64,000 nucleotides of DNA. It comes from Candidatus Saccharimonadota bacterium (lineage in GTDB: Bacteria; Patescibacteriota; Saccharimonadia; Saccharimonadales; Saccharimonadaceae). Each line of letters opens with the position of its first letter. Within the stretch, counting starts at the first letter, position 1. Under the pieces are notes generated by a model that did not search any database, was not told the origin of the DNA, and saw nothing but the letters and a program-made list of their open reading frames with translations. Shown here piece by piece: positions 17,439-26,111 of the stretch. The stretch is taken from assembly GCA_017510445.1 (NCBI GenBank), contig JAFWNF010000002.1:105987-169986 (forward strand), read 5' to 3'. Both the position numbers and the translations under genes were made by a program.

Positions 17439-18794
17439 ATGAAAGATATTGTTTTTAAGCTAATCGAAGAAGAAAAGAAGCGCCAGAAAGAAGGACTCGA
17501 ATTAATTCCGAGTGAAAACTATGTCTCGGCTGACGTATTAAAAGCGATGGGCTCAATTTTGACTAACAAATACAGCGAAGGTTACCCAAACTTTAAAGGA
17601 ATTCCAGGTGATTCCGAAAAAGAAATTGCTAAAGAGATTCTCGGGAACTATCGCTATTATGGCGGACAAACCAACATCGATCGCATTGAACGTCTTGCAA
17701 TTGACCGTGCCTGCCGACTATTCCACGCTGATCATGCAAACGTCCAACCACATTCTGGCGCAAACGCGAACGAAGCCGTTTATTTTGCTTGGTGTGAACC
17801 AGGCGACAAAATTCTCGCTATGAATCTTGGCCATGGCGGGCATTTGACCCATGGCTCTCCTGTCACTCGCTCAGCAAAAATCTATAACTTTCTAGCATAC
17901 GGAACGACAGAAGACGGTGATATCGACTATAAAGAAATGGAAAAAATCGCGAAAAAAGAGAAGCCAAAAATCATTCTCGTTGGGTATTCTGCTTTTATGA
18001 AAATCCCTGATTTTAAACGCGTCAAAAAAATCGCCGATAAAATCCCAGACTGTTTGTTAATGGCCGACATGGCTCATGTGGCTGGTCTTATCGCCGCTGG
18101 TGTCCACCCAAATCCGTTAGATTTTGGTTTTCACGTTATGACAACAACGACCCATAAAACACTTCGTGGTCCACGCGGTGGATTGATTCTTTCAAAAGGC
18201 AATGTTGCTTCGCCACTTAAAAAACCAGAAAAAACTCTCAAAAACATCCCTATCTTGATTGACCGCGCCGTCTTCCCAGGTACTCAAGGCGGTCCACTCG
18301 AACATGTGATTGCCGCTAAAGCCGTTGCATTTGGCGAAGCTTTAAGACCGGAGTTTAAAACTTATGCGAAAAATATTGTAAAAAACGCTAAAGTACTTGC
18401 AGAAGAACTGAAAAAGTATAAATTCATCTTACAAGGCAATGGCACTGAGAATCACCTAATTCTCGCAAACGTCGAGAAATCCTTTGGAATTAGCGGTAAG
18501 TTTTATGAAAAAGCACTTGATATGGTCGGATTGACCTTAAATGCAAATTCTTTGCCGGGCGACAAAGGTGGTGCTTTTCGTCCAGGAGGCGTTAGACTCG
18601 GTACACCTGCGATTACAACACGCGGTATGGGTCCGAAAGAAATGAAAAAAATCGCAAAATGGATGAATGATGTTAAAGATATTTGTCTTGAAGTTGTTGA
18701 TGAAGAAAATCTGCATTTGAAACAGAAAGAACTCGACAAAATCAGAAAAGAAGTGAAAAATCTTTCGCTGAAGTTTCCAGTTCCCGCTATCTAA
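17439..18794 (+). CDS. glyA: Serine hydroxymethyltransferase
   Basis: GlyA transfers the serine hydroxymethyl group to tetrahydrofolate, giving glycine and methylene-THF, the cofactor ThyA uses. The 451-residue PLP enzyme has ELIPSENYVS, SEGYP, the PLP-linked Lys near residue 240 in TTTTHKTLRGPRGG, and FPGTQGGPLEH. An insert of about 20 residues (FKGIPGDSEKEIAKEILGNY) sits between SEGYPN and RYYGG, lengthening the usual 415-420 residues. AAAGAAAGG lies upstream of the ATG. With thyA and folA it completes the cycle. Confidence 0.96.
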   Translation: MKDIVFKLIEEEKKRQKEGLELIPSENYVSADVLKAMGSILTNKYSEGYPNFKGIPGDSEKEIAKEILGNYRYYGGQTNIDRIERLAIDRACRLFHADHANVQPHSGANANEAVYFAWCEPGDKILAMNLGHGGHLTHGSPVTRSAKIYNFLAYGTTEDGDIDYKEMEKIAKKEKPKIILVGYSAFMKIPDFKRVKKIADKIPDCLLMADMAHVAGLIAAGVHPNPLDFGFHVMTTTTHKTLRGPRGGLILSKGNVASPLKKPEKTLKNIPILIDRAVFPGTQGGPLEHVIAAKAVAFGEALRPEFKTYAKNIVKNAKVLAEELKKYKFILQGNGTENHLILANVEKSFGISGKFYEKALDMVGLTLNANSLPGDKGGAFRPGGVRLGTPAITTRGMGPKEMKKIAKWMNDVKDICLEVVDEENLHLKQKELDKIRKEVKNLSLKFPVPAI

Positions 18795-18814
18795 TATGCT
18801 ATAATATAGTGGTT

Positions 18815-18890
18815 GGGGTGCTAGCTCATCTGGTAGAGCGCGACATTCGCATTGTCGAGGTGAGGAGTTCGAGTCTCCTGCACTCCACCA
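18815..18890 (+). tRNA. tRNA-Ala (anticodon CGC)
   Basis: Acceptor GGGGTGC pairs with GCACTCC and contains the G3:U70 alanine identity pair. The anticodon loop TTCGCAT gives CGC. CCA is encoded. A TATAAT box lies about 10 bases upstream. Confidence 0.95.
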
Positions 18891-18909
18891 TTTTTTATTG
18901 CAAGAAAAA

Positions 18910-18930
18910 AGCAGTGGACGAACCACTGCT
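18910..18930 (-). terminator. Terminator for the kinase-like gene (minus strand)
   Basis: Stem AGCAGTGG / CCACTGCT with a five-base loop. The minus-strand reading ends in a run of six Ts. On the plus strand the T-tract is weak. Confidence 0.7.
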
Positions 18931-18940
18931 GATTTTAAAT

Positions 18941-19486
18941 TTAAGGTGCTAGGGCGTTCGCAAGGAGAAGAACGGTGCTTCGAAAACTTTTTTGATTCTT
19001 TTTTGTAACAAGAACTGCTACGTCGAAATAATCATAATTTTCCCGAGCGAATTCAAGCTCTTCTTTTGCGACAGAAAGTCTTTTTTCGAGTTCGGCATTG
19101 GATTTACAACACAACTTCAATCGGTCCTTTAAAATGTCAAGTCCATCCGTTACCAGCGAAATCGCAACAACATCAGGATTAATTTCTTTTAAATCAGAAA
19201 TTAGACTTGGACAGATTTCAGTGACAAATAAAACATCGTTTCGAACGATGTCGTGTGTAGCGAAACCGTATTTATAACCATCGTCTTTCTCAAAAGAAAT
19301 CAGTAGTCCGGACAAGCAATTTCTTTCGAATTGTTCGTCTGACAGGTGACGGCCAACAGTTTCGTCAGGGCTCAGTGGTTTTGTTGTGTACCAGCGTAGC
19401 TCCTTAACGTCCTTTCTGTGTCTTAAGATTGCTTCTTTAGCGTAGGTTTTTCCGACTTGAGTCGGTCCGCATAACGCTAATACCAT
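18941..19486 (-). CDS. P-loop guanylate-kinase-like protein
   Basis: The 181-residue protein begins with a Walker A loop, GPTQVGKT, at residues 7-14, followed by RWYTTKPLSPDE, which resembles the GMP-binding loop of guanylate kinases. It then has KDDGYKYGFA and DVLFVTEICP. The second half is helical and contains Cys-Cys (LKLCCKS). The nucleotide-kinase fold is supported, but key guanylate kinase residues are not clearly conserved, so a true Gmk is not claimed. AAGGAG lies upstream of the ATG. Confidence 0.7.
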   Translation of the reverse strand: MVLALCGPTQVGKTYAKEAILRHRKDVKELRWYTTKPLSPDETVGRHLSDEQFERNCLSGLLISFEKDDGYKYGFATHDIVRNDVLFVTEICPSLISDLKEINPDVVAISLVTDGLDILKDRLKLCCKSNAELEKRLSVAKEELEFARENYDYFDVAVLVTKKNQKSFRSTVLLLANALAP

Positions 19487-19567
19487 GTTTTGTCACGCTC
19501 CTTAAATGTATGAAATGTACGGTAGAAACAACTACCTATTTTATTCTATCACAATTAATTATCAAAA

Positions 19568-21184
19568 TCAATTTTTAGGCACAAAAGTGTCTAGAGGGAA
19601 AGTACCAATTTCGGCGATCTCAAACTGCTCGTTCTCGCCTCGAGACAAAGGCCGTGTTCTTAAAACACCATCTTGATCAAGCATTAAAACGCTTTCAGTC
19701 GCCACAGAAAATAGATAGTATTTTCCTTCGTTATCACGGCAAATATACCATCTTTGCCAAACAGAGTCTTTGTATGAATGGAATGAAACCGTTCCATATT
19801 CATTATAGGATTCGTCGACAGTTAAAGCACGCCCGTCGCTAGTTCTAGTAATTTTGTACCCACCATCTTCAACCGACTCAATTTTGAACTCAGTATTTAA
19901 ATTTTTAAAAAGATAATTTCCGTTAGGCAACCTTTCTTCATTGGCGTAAAAAATTGAATAATAGTCGAATCTTCTCTGAACTGCATTTCTAATTTTTAAA
20001 ACTTCATCAAAATAATTATTTCTACCCCATTTTTCGTTATCACGCAGTGCTGAAGAGGCGATTTGTTCAGAAATAGAATCTATTCTTGAAAAGATTAAAT
20101 CCCGTTTTGGTAAGAGCTCTCGATTTACAATCTCGGAAATAAGCTCTCTGAACTCCTTGATTTCCATAAGTTTGAAGAAAGTGTCGCTTTGTAATTCGGC
20201 ATTAGCACCATTATATTGAAGGTCTCGTCGGTAGAACATTGTTTCTAACCAACGTCCAAAAGCGTTGTCGAGATCCCAAATCGGACCAGCATGAATTTTA
20301 TCATCAAAACCGTCTTTATAAAAATAAGTACTTGTTGCAAATGAGTCCCAGTTTAAGGAAAAATCTTGAATGATATAAAATTTTGCAAACGATTCAATAT
20401 CGACTATTTCCTGAATTTTTTTCCAATCTTTAGACTCTATTGCTTTTTCAAAAGCTGAATAGCTACCCATAAAATCTTCAACGGCAACTTTTTGAATATT
20501 TTCGTCATCAGAAACACTATCTTTTAAAACAAAAACATCGCCCTTTAAACTAACTGAAGGTTTTTCGCTCTCTGCATAGTAAATATTATCTAGTTCCATT
20601 AAAACTGCATTTTTGTCTTTGATATCTACGGAAGCCGAATTGATGCCTATTTTTTGCGTCAGGTAATAAAGACCAAGATAATCGTTGTTTATATAGAGTT
20701 CGACAAATTTTCCGTCATTCGTATAATCCATATTGAGAAGATTCGCGATATAAAAAGCTAAATCATTTCTGATATAGCCTTCATCAAAATAATTCGCTAG
20801 AAGCACCCACTTTTTTGCTTTACCAAAACCAAACAAGTTCTCTTTTGAATCAAATTTTATTTGATAGGGTTTTTTCTCGCTGTCTTTCCAGGTTGTATTT
20901 CCACGCCCTTTAATTTCTACGTTTGAAAAATCGTAATATTCCTTATCGACCAAAAATGTTAAAGAATTCCCTGGATAACGAGCTTCCTTGCTTCCGCTAT
21001 TAATTTCGTCGAGGTTACTCTCATTTAGCGCGATATAAAGCTGTGGTAATTCTGGATATTCAATTTCTGGAACTTTTCGTTTTTGCTGAATCGGAAAGAA
21101 AATCAAAAAAACCAACGCCGAATTTATGAGAAAAAAAATCGAACAAATAGCAATTAAAAAATCACGTAAAGCAAATTTCTTCAC
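19568..21184 (-). CDS. CotH-kinase-family protein, membrane-anchored
   Basis: CotH proteins are atypical secreted kinases related to spore-coat CotH. The 538-residue protein has an N-terminal membrane segment (about 10-31), the CotH domain with EIKGRGNTTW, KKPYQIKFD, KKWVLLANYFDEGYIRNDLA, YLTQKIG and the metal-binding GPIWDLDNAFG, and a C-terminal region (about 430-520) with beta-trefoil-like repeats (YYLFSVATESVLMLDQDG). The start is GTG, six bases after a minus-strand TAAAAT, so leaderless. CotH genes often sit beside VTC and DUF4956 genes. Here those are about 31 kb away, at 51.7-53.2 kb. Confidence 0.85.
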   Translation of the reverse strand: MKKFALRDFLIAICSIFFLINSALVFLIFFPIQQKRKVPEIEYPELPQLYIALNESNLDEINSGSKEARYPGNSLTFLVDKEYYDFSNVEIKGRGNTTWKDSEKKPYQIKFDSKENLFGFGKAKKWVLLANYFDEGYIRNDLAFYIANLLNMDYTNDGKFVELYINNDYLGLYYLTQKIGINSASVDIKDKNAVLMELDNIYYAESEKPSVSLKGDVFVLKDSVSDDENIQKVAVEDFMGSYSAFEKAIESKDWKKIQEIVDIESFAKFYIIQDFSLNWDSFATSTYFYKDGFDDKIHAGPIWDLDNAFGRWLETMFYRRDLQYNGANAELQSDTFFKLMEIKEFRELISEIVNRELLPKRDLIFSRIDSISEQIASSALRDNEKWGRNNYFDEVLKIRNAVQRRFDYYSIFYANEERLPNGNYLFKNLNTEFKIESVEDGGYKITRTSDGRALTVDESYNEYGTVSFHSYKDSVWQRWYICRDNEGKYYLFSVATESVLMLDQDGVLRTRPLSRGENEQFEIAEIGTFPLDTFVPKN

Positions 21185-21250
21185 AAAATAATTTTATCAT
21201 AAATAGACACTACTTTGTCCTCTTTCTCTAAATAAGATATAATATAAAAA

Positions 21251-22402
21251 ATGGTGTATTTAGATTATGCGGCGACAAGTCCGATGCTTCCAGAAGTTTT
21301 AGATGCGATGCACAAAGCAGAACGCAAATATTTTGCTAATGCCTCAGCTTTGCATACCCCAGGGCATCTTGCTTTCAACGAAATCGAACATACCAGGGAA
21401 TTATTAGCTGAACTAATCGGCGCTAAACCAACCGAGATTATTTTTACCTCTGGAGCGAGTGAATCAAACAATACAGTCATCAGAACTTTTGCCGGCCATA
21501 AAATCGAAACTTCACAAATCGAGCACCATTCGATTATCGAGTTAGCAAAAAAAGTCTCTGGTAAAAAAATGCCAAAACTATATTCCTACATGCTTGCCAA
21601 CAATGAAATCGGCGAAATTCTAGATTTAAAAAAGATTGTTGAAAAAGCCAAAAAAGAACCAATCCCAAAAAGCTCTGAGCTGTTTGAGCCTGTTTCAGAA
21701 TGGGGTAAGCCACTCGTTACCGATAGGCGCGGAGGTTATGTCCATTCTGATTTAACTCAAGTGCTTGGTAAGATTCCAATCGACGTCTATAAACTGGGTC
21801 TAGATTACGCAACCTTTAGTGCGCACAAGATTGGCGGCCCGATTGGCGTCGGTGCGCTTTACATTAAAGAGGGTGTTCCGTTTTCTCCTCTTATCATTGG
21901 TGGCAATCAAGAAAACAAGCGCCGTGGTGGCACTTATAACACCGTTGGAATTATTGGATTTGGCGCTGCGCTCGAAAAAATCAAGCAAGAAAAAAGTTGG
22001 GGGAAATATGACACACGCGTTAGAGAACTCCGCGACGAACTCGCCAAGCGAATTTTAAAAGAAATCCCAGGAAGTAGTTTAAACACCGATTTAAAACCGG
22101 GCAAATCTCTACCAAATATCTTAAACGTTTCCTTTGAGGCCGCCGAGGGCGAGTCAATTCAACTATACCTCGACGCAGAAGGTATAATTGTTTCAACCGG
22201 TTCTGCTTGCGCATCGGGCGATATCAAGCCAAGCCATGTATTAATGGCCAAAACAGGCGACGCCGAAGTAGCGCATTCGTCGATTCGCTTTTCGTTTGGC
22301 CTAGAAAGCACTAAAGAAGACATCGATAAAACCATGGCGGTTTTGCCTGGCATTATCGATCGCCTGCAAAAAATTAGCACTGTAAAAATGAGGAAAAAAT
22401 AA
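21251..22402 (+). CDS. Cysteine desulfurase (NifS/IscS family)
   Basis: This PLP enzyme removes sulfur from cysteine for Fe-S cluster assembly and tRNA thiolation. The 383-residue protein has YLDYAATSP, the PLP Lys near residue 193 in FSAHKIGGPIGVG, RRGGTYN, and the catalytic Cys near 320 in TGSACASG. A stretch rich in Pro/Glu/Lys (KKEPIPKSSELFEPVSEWGK) is inserted before the cofactor region. The ATG is seven bases after TATAAT. Its stop overlaps the start of the IscU-type scaffold gene (TAATG), so the pair works together. Confidence 0.93.
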   Translation: MVYLDYAATSPMLPEVLDAMHKAERKYFANASALHTPGHLAFNEIEHTRELLAELIGAKPTEIIFTSGASESNNTVIRTFAGHKIETSQIEHHSIIELAKKVSGKKMPKLYSYMLANNEIGEILDLKKIVEKAKKEPIPKSSELFEPVSEWGKPLVTDRRGGYVHSDLTQVLGKIPIDVYKLGLDYATFSAHKIGGPIGVGALYIKEGVPFSPLIIGGNQENKRRGGTYNTVGIIGFGAALEKIKQEKSWGKYDTRVRELRDELAKRILKEIPGSSLNTDLKPGKSLPNILNVSFEAAEGESIQLYLDAEGIIVSTGSACASGDIKPSHVLMAKTGDAEVAHSSIRFSFGLESTKEDIDKTMAVLPGIIDRLQKISTVKMRKK

Positions 22403-22797
22403 TGGAAAACGAAGATTGGATTTATACCGAAATAGTCAAAGAACACTTTTTGCATCCTAAAAACTTTTTAATGGGCGATGAAAGTAAGTTTAAATACGAC
22501 GCTGTAGGCCAAGTCGGCAACCCGATTTGTGGCGACCAAATGAGGATGTATATCAAAGTCAAAGACGATAAAATCACAGATATCCGTTGGAAAACCTACG
22601 GTTGCGCTTCGGCCATTGCTTCAACCTCTGCTTTATCGGAACTCGCAAAAGGAAAAACCCTAGACGAAGCTTTGAAGATTGGCGCTAAAGAAATCGACGA
22701 TTATCTCGGAAAACTCCCAAAACACAAGTTTCACTGCTCTGTATTAGGACATGAAGCTCTGGCTGACGCCATCGCAAAATACAGAGAAAAGAAATAA
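22402..22797 (+). CDS. Fe-S cluster assembly scaffold, IscU/NifU-like
   Basis: The 131-residue protein is an IscU-type scaffold that takes sulfur from the desulfurase encoded just before it. The three conserved cysteines are in NPICGDQM, YGCASAIAS and FHCSVLG, with the invariant Asp in GD. It is translationally coupled to the desulfurase (TAATG). It resembles SufU/IscU rather than full-length NifU, with no C-terminal Nfu domain. Likely clients here are NrdG and the rubredoxin-type or radical-SAM proteins. Confidence 0.93.
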   Translation: MENEDWIYTEIVKEHFLHPKNFLMGDESKFKYDAVGQVGNPICGDQMRMYIKVKDDKITDIRWKTYGCASAIASTSALSELAKGKTLDEALKIGAKEIDDYLGKLPKHKFHCSVLGHEALADAIAKYREKK

Positions 22798-22843
22798 TTA
22801 AACTTGCGCGCCATTAGCGTCGTTTATGTGCTAGAATAAGCAT

Positions 22844-23839
22844 ATGGAGCATGAAAAAATTAAAATTGCAATGTTCGACTCAAAAACGAACGACAAAAGG
22901 TTTTTTGAACAAGTAAATTCTGATGGAAAATTTAAAATTGATTATTTTGAAGAAAGACTTAATTTTAAAACCGCAAGCCTAGCAACAGGATATGAAGTCG
23001 TTTGTATTTTTACAAACGATAATATCGATAAAAAAACGGCCGAAATTCTTGAGAAAAATGGAGTTAAATTTATTGCATTAAGATGTGCTGGCTACAACAA
23101 TGTTGATTTAAAAAATCTTCCAAAAGGAATTAGAATTGCAAACGTTCCAGCCTATTCCCCATATGCAATTGCCGAACACGCAATAGCAATGCTTCTTACA
23201 TCCGTCAGAAGGATTCACAAAGCCTACAACCGTACAAAGATGTTTAATTTTGATTTAGACGACCTTGTTGGTTTTGAACTTCACGGCAAGACAGTCGGGG
23301 TAATCGGTACGGGTAGAATTGGCAAAAAGTTTATTAATATCTGTCGTGGTTTTGGAATGAATGTGATTGCTTATGATAAGTACCCAGACGAAACCTCGAA
23401 GATTAAATATGTCGAAAAAGACGAACTATTTAGAGAAAGCGACATTATCTCAATTCATTGCCCACTTACGAATTTCTCTAAACACATTATTAATCGCAAC
23501 TCAATTTCAAAAATGAAAAAAGGAGTCGTTATAATTAACACCTCTAGGGGAGGATTAATTGATTCTGATGCATTATTAGATGGGCTAAAATCAAAAAAGA
23601 TCGGTGCAGCCTGTCTAGACGTGATTGAAGGCGAAGCAGATGTTTTCTTCCATGATTTTTCTAATCATATTGTCAAAGATGATACATTAATTCGTTTAAT
23701 AGCTCTCCCGAATGTTATTGTTACATCTCACCAAGCTTTCTTAACTGAAGAAGCTCTATCTAATATTGCCGACACTACACTGAAGAATATTGAAGAATTT
23801 TTCCGCATGGGCAAGTGTAAAAACGAGCTACAAAGATAA
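22844..23839 (+). CDS. D-lactate dehydrogenase (D-2-hydroxyacid dehydrogenase family)
   Basis: It is predicted to reduce pyruvate to D-lactate with NADH, a fermentation end step. The 331-residue protein has RCAGYNNVD, the NAD-binding GVIGTGRIGKKF near residue 150, NTSRGGLIDSDAL, a Glu in DVIEGEADVFF, and the catalytic His in TSHQAFLTEEAL. The pattern is that of the LdhA-type fermentative enzymes. The ATG is six bases after TAGAAT with no Shine-Dalgarno sequence. It is a single gene, followed by a tRNA pair on the other strand. Confidence 0.9.
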   Translation: MEHEKIKIAMFDSKTNDKRFFEQVNSDGKFKIDYFEERLNFKTASLATGYEVVCIFTNDNIDKKTAEILEKNGVKFIALRCAGYNNVDLKNLPKGIRIANVPAYSPYAIAEHAIAMLLTSVRRIHKAYNRTKMFNFDLDDLVGFELHGKTVGVIGTGRIGKKFINICRGFGMNVIAYDKYPDETSKIKYVEKDELFRESDIISIHCPLTNFSKHIINRNSISKMKKGVVIINTSRGGLIDSDALLDGLKSKKIGAACLDVIEGEADVFFHDFSNHIVKDDTLIRLIALPNVIVTSHQAFLTEEALSNIADTTLKNIEEFFRMGKCKNELQR

Positions 23840-23840
23840 C

Positions 23841-23861
23841 AAAAAAACGCATAACTGCGTT
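23841..23861 (-). terminator. Terminator of the tRNA-Ala/tRNA-Leu unit (minus strand)
   Basis: Stem AACGCA / TGCGTT with a four-base loop. In the minus-strand direction it is followed by a run of Ts. Confidence 0.7.
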
Positions 23862-23869
23862 TATTAAAT

Positions 23870-23954
23870 TGGTGCGCGAGACTGGACTTGAACCAGCACG
23901 CCCGAAGGCATATGCTCCTAAGGCATACGTGTATACCAATTTCACCACTCGCGC
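23870..23954 (-). tRNA. tRNA-Leu (anticodon TAG)
   Basis: A class II tRNA with a long variable arm. Acceptor GCGCGAG / CTCGCGC. Anticodon stem TATGC / GCATA encloses CTTAGGA, giving UAG. CCA is encoded. It is downstream of tRNA-Ala on the same strand with a 12-base gap. Confidence 0.95.
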
Positions 23955-23966
23955 AAATTATTAAAA

Positions 23967-24042
23967 TGGTGGAGTATAGGAGATTCGAACTCCTCACCTC
24001 TTCCATGCCATGGAAGCGCTCTACCAAATGAGCTAATACCCC
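23967..24042 (-). tRNA. tRNA-Ala (anticodon GGC)
   Basis: Acceptor GGGGTAT / ATACTCC has the G3:U70 identity pair. Anticodon stem CTTCC / GGAAG encloses ATGGCAT, giving GGC. CCA is encoded. A minus-strand TGTGATAAAAT promoter-like box lies just upstream. Confidence 0.95.
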
Positions 24043-24081
24043 AACACTTTTATTTTATCACAAAATTGTTATAATTTAAAT

Positions 24082-24123
24082 ATGGAAAAGTATCGTTCAG
24101 CTTCAATTCCACATTGGCGTTAA
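24082..24123 (+). CDS. Leader peptide MEKYRSASIPHWR before trpS
   Basis: A 13-codon ORF starts exactly six bases after TATAAT, so it would be translated from the 5' end. Its penultimate sense codon is TGG (Trp), then CGT and TAA. AATTCC at 24105-24110, just before the Trp codon, is complementary to GGAATT at 24154-24159, which contains part of the trpS ribosome-binding site. A ribosome paused at the Trp codon would cover AATTCC and free that site. This suggests control of trpS by charged tRNA-Trp. Only one Trp codon is present, so the case is not proven. Confidence 0.55.
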   Translation: MEKYRSASIPHWR

Positions 24124-24161
24124 ACAATTACTTTTGATAACTTAAACTTGAAAGGAATTTT

Positions 24162-25172
24162 ATGCAAACAATACTTACCGGAATTAGATCAAATAGCATC
24201 CTAACGTTAGGAAATTATCTTGGCGCACTCCTACCGATGGTTCGCCTCGCCAATAAACATTCAAAAGACAGTAACATTAATATTTTTGTTCCAGATCTTC
24301 ACTCAATTATTTCCGAAGTTGACGGCGATTTAAAGGAAAATACAATTCGAACACTGAAATACTACATTGCTGCTGGCTTAGAAATAAATGATAATGTCCA
24401 TATTTACCGCCAAAGCTACGTTCCTGCCCATTCTGAACTCTGCTGGATTTTAAACTGCGTTGCGACTATGGGCGAAACGTCTCGTATGATTCAATATAAG
24501 GAAAAGTCTAAAGGTAGCGATTCGTGCAATGTTGGTATTTTTGACTATCCAATCCTTATGGCCGCCGATATTTTACTTTACGATGCGACCTATATTCCGC
24601 TCGGCGAAGATCAATTCCAGCATATCGAGCTGACCCGTAACATCGCTACACGTTTCAATAACAAATTTGGCGGAATCTTTACGATTCCAGCTAAAACGCT
24701 AGACCAAGTTAAGTTTATGGGCCAAGAAGAAGGAGTGCGAATTCGCGATCTTCAGAATCCAGAAAAGAAAATGAGCAAATCCACCCTTGCCGAAAACAGC
24801 AAAATTATGCTTGACGATGAACCAGAAAAAGCAATGAAAAAAATTATGTCTGCTACTACTGATTCCGAAGGAAAAATCAAATTTGACATGTTTAACCAAC
24901 CAGGTATTTCTAATCTTCTTCAAATCGAAGCCCTCGTAAACGATCGTCCGCTTCAGGATGTGATTGGCGAATGGGCTGGCGAAACACATTACGGCGATTT
25001 AAAGAAGAAAGTTGCCTCGTCCGTGTTTAATATGCTCACCGATTTTCAAAGAAAAATGGCAGAAATCAAAGACGAAGAAGTGCTCAGTCTTCTAGAAAAA
25101 GGTGAAAAATACGCTAACGAGACGGCTAACGCCAAGCTGCTAGAGGTGCAAAAAGCTTTCCACCTTCGTTAA
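24162..25172 (+). CDS. trpS: Tryptophanyl-tRNA synthetase
   Basis: TrpS charges tRNA-Trp. The 336-residue class I synthetase has the HIGH-equivalent region TLGNYLGAL near residue 20, PIGEDQFQHIELTRNIA-type sequence (PLGEDQFQHIEL here), and the KMSKS loop in KKMSKSTLAEN. Length is typical. The site AAAGGAA is before the ATG, and a short leader ORF with a Trp codon precedes it. A tRNA-Trp gene is at 41.4 kb. Confidence 0.95.
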   Translation: MQTILTGIRSNSILTLGNYLGALLPMVRLANKHSKDSNINIFVPDLHSIISEVDGDLKENTIRTLKYYIAAGLEINDNVHIYRQSYVPAHSELCWILNCVATMGETSRMIQYKEKSKGSDSCNVGIFDYPILMAADILLYDATYIPLGEDQFQHIELTRNIATRFNNKFGGIFTIPAKTLDQVKFMGQEEGVRIRDLQNPEKKMSKSTLAENSKIMLDDEPEKAMKKIMSATTDSEGKIKFDMFNQPGISNLLQIEALVNDRPLQDVIGEWAGETHYGDLKKKVASSVFNMLTDFQRKMAEIKDEEVLSLLEKGEKYANETANAKLLEVQKAFHLR

Positions 25173-25223
25173 TTTAGATCCTGCTATTGCTTTTTAAGAC
25201 AAAATGTGGTATAATAGATAGAT

Positions 25224-26111
25224 ATGATTAGAACTGGGAAAAAATTCAGTAAGCCAGAGATGTCTCGCGTAATTAACGGAGATATCATTCTGGATGCTGG
25301 CCCAGATAAACCAGAGCTCTTTCGCTTAGATCACCTCTTAGTCGAACAAAACAAAGAATATAATCGTTCTACCCTTCAAACATTTATCAAATCAGGTTTT
25401 GTCGAAGTAGATGGCAAAATTGTCAAAAAACCAAACACGAAAGTCGAAAAAAACGCCAAAATTGTTTTAAATGCTCCAAAAAATACCAAAAAACTCGAAA
25501 AACTAGAAGTCATTTTTGAAGACGAAAATGTGCTCGTGGTTGATAAACCTGCTGGGCTACTCTCTATGGCTAAAGGCGAATACTGCCCAGAGACAACTCT
25601 TGAGGATTATGGGCTTTTAGTCCACCGCCTAGACCGCGACACCTCCGGCGTAGTTATTTTAGCCAAAAATGAAGAAACTAGGAAGATGCTCAGAAAACAG
25701 TTTCAGGATCGTAAAACCCACAAAACCTATTATGCAATTGTTGAAGGCCGCCCGAAACTTGATGAAGCTATGATTGATCTCCCGATTGCAAGGAATCTCA
25801 AGCATCCTACTACTTTTCAGGTTGATCCAAAAGGTAAAGAAGCTAAAACCCACTATAAAGTTTTAAAAACCGACAATAACTTTTCGCTCATCGAATTAAA
25901 ACCTGAATCTGGCCGAACGCACCAACTACGTGTTCATATGAAATACATCGGCACCCCTATCTATGGCGACCCAGTTTATGGCTCGGGGAAAAAGGCAAAA
26001 AGACTATTTCTCCACGCTAAAAAACTAGAAATCACAATCCCTGGCAAAAACGAAAACCAAAGAAAAACATTTGAATCCGAATTGCCGAAGGAATTCAAAA
26101 ATGTTTTTTAA
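25224..26111 (+). CDS. RluA/RluD-family pseudouridine synthase
   Basis: It isomerises uridine to pseudouridine in rRNA or tRNA. The 295-residue protein has an N-terminal S4 RNA-binding domain (about 30-90, FRLDHLLVEQNKEYNRSTLQTFIKSG), the catalytic HRLDRDTSG with Asp near residue 138, and the C-terminal ESGRTHQLRVHM motif. The plan matches RluD, but the target site cannot be read from the sequence. The ATG is eight bases after TATAAT with no ribosome-binding site. Its last 11 bases overlap holB. Confidence 0.92.
   Translation: MIRTGKKFSKPEMSRVINGDIILDAGPDKPELFRLDHLLVEQNKEYNRSTLQTFIKSGFVEVDGKIVKKPNTKVEKNAKIVLNAPKNTKKLEKLEVIFEDENVLVVDKPAGLLSMAKGEYCPETTLEDYGLLVHRLDRDTSGVVILAKNEETRKMLRKQFQDRKTHKTYYAIVEGRPKLDEAMIDLPIARNLKHPTTFQVDPKGKEAKTHYKVLKTDNNFSLIELKPESGRTHQLRVHMKYIGTPIYGDPVYGSGKKAKRLFLHAKKLEITIPGKNENQRKTFESELPKEFKNVF

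Noticed and set aside
18815..18926. A minus-strand ORF running through tRNA-Ala(CGC) into the glyA end
   Set aside because: It is antisense to a clear tRNA and to glyA, with no supporting signals.
24050..24162. T-box before trpS
   Set aside because: The spacer is only about 100 bases, with no T-box sequence and no terminator/antiterminator pair. The leader ORF explains it better.
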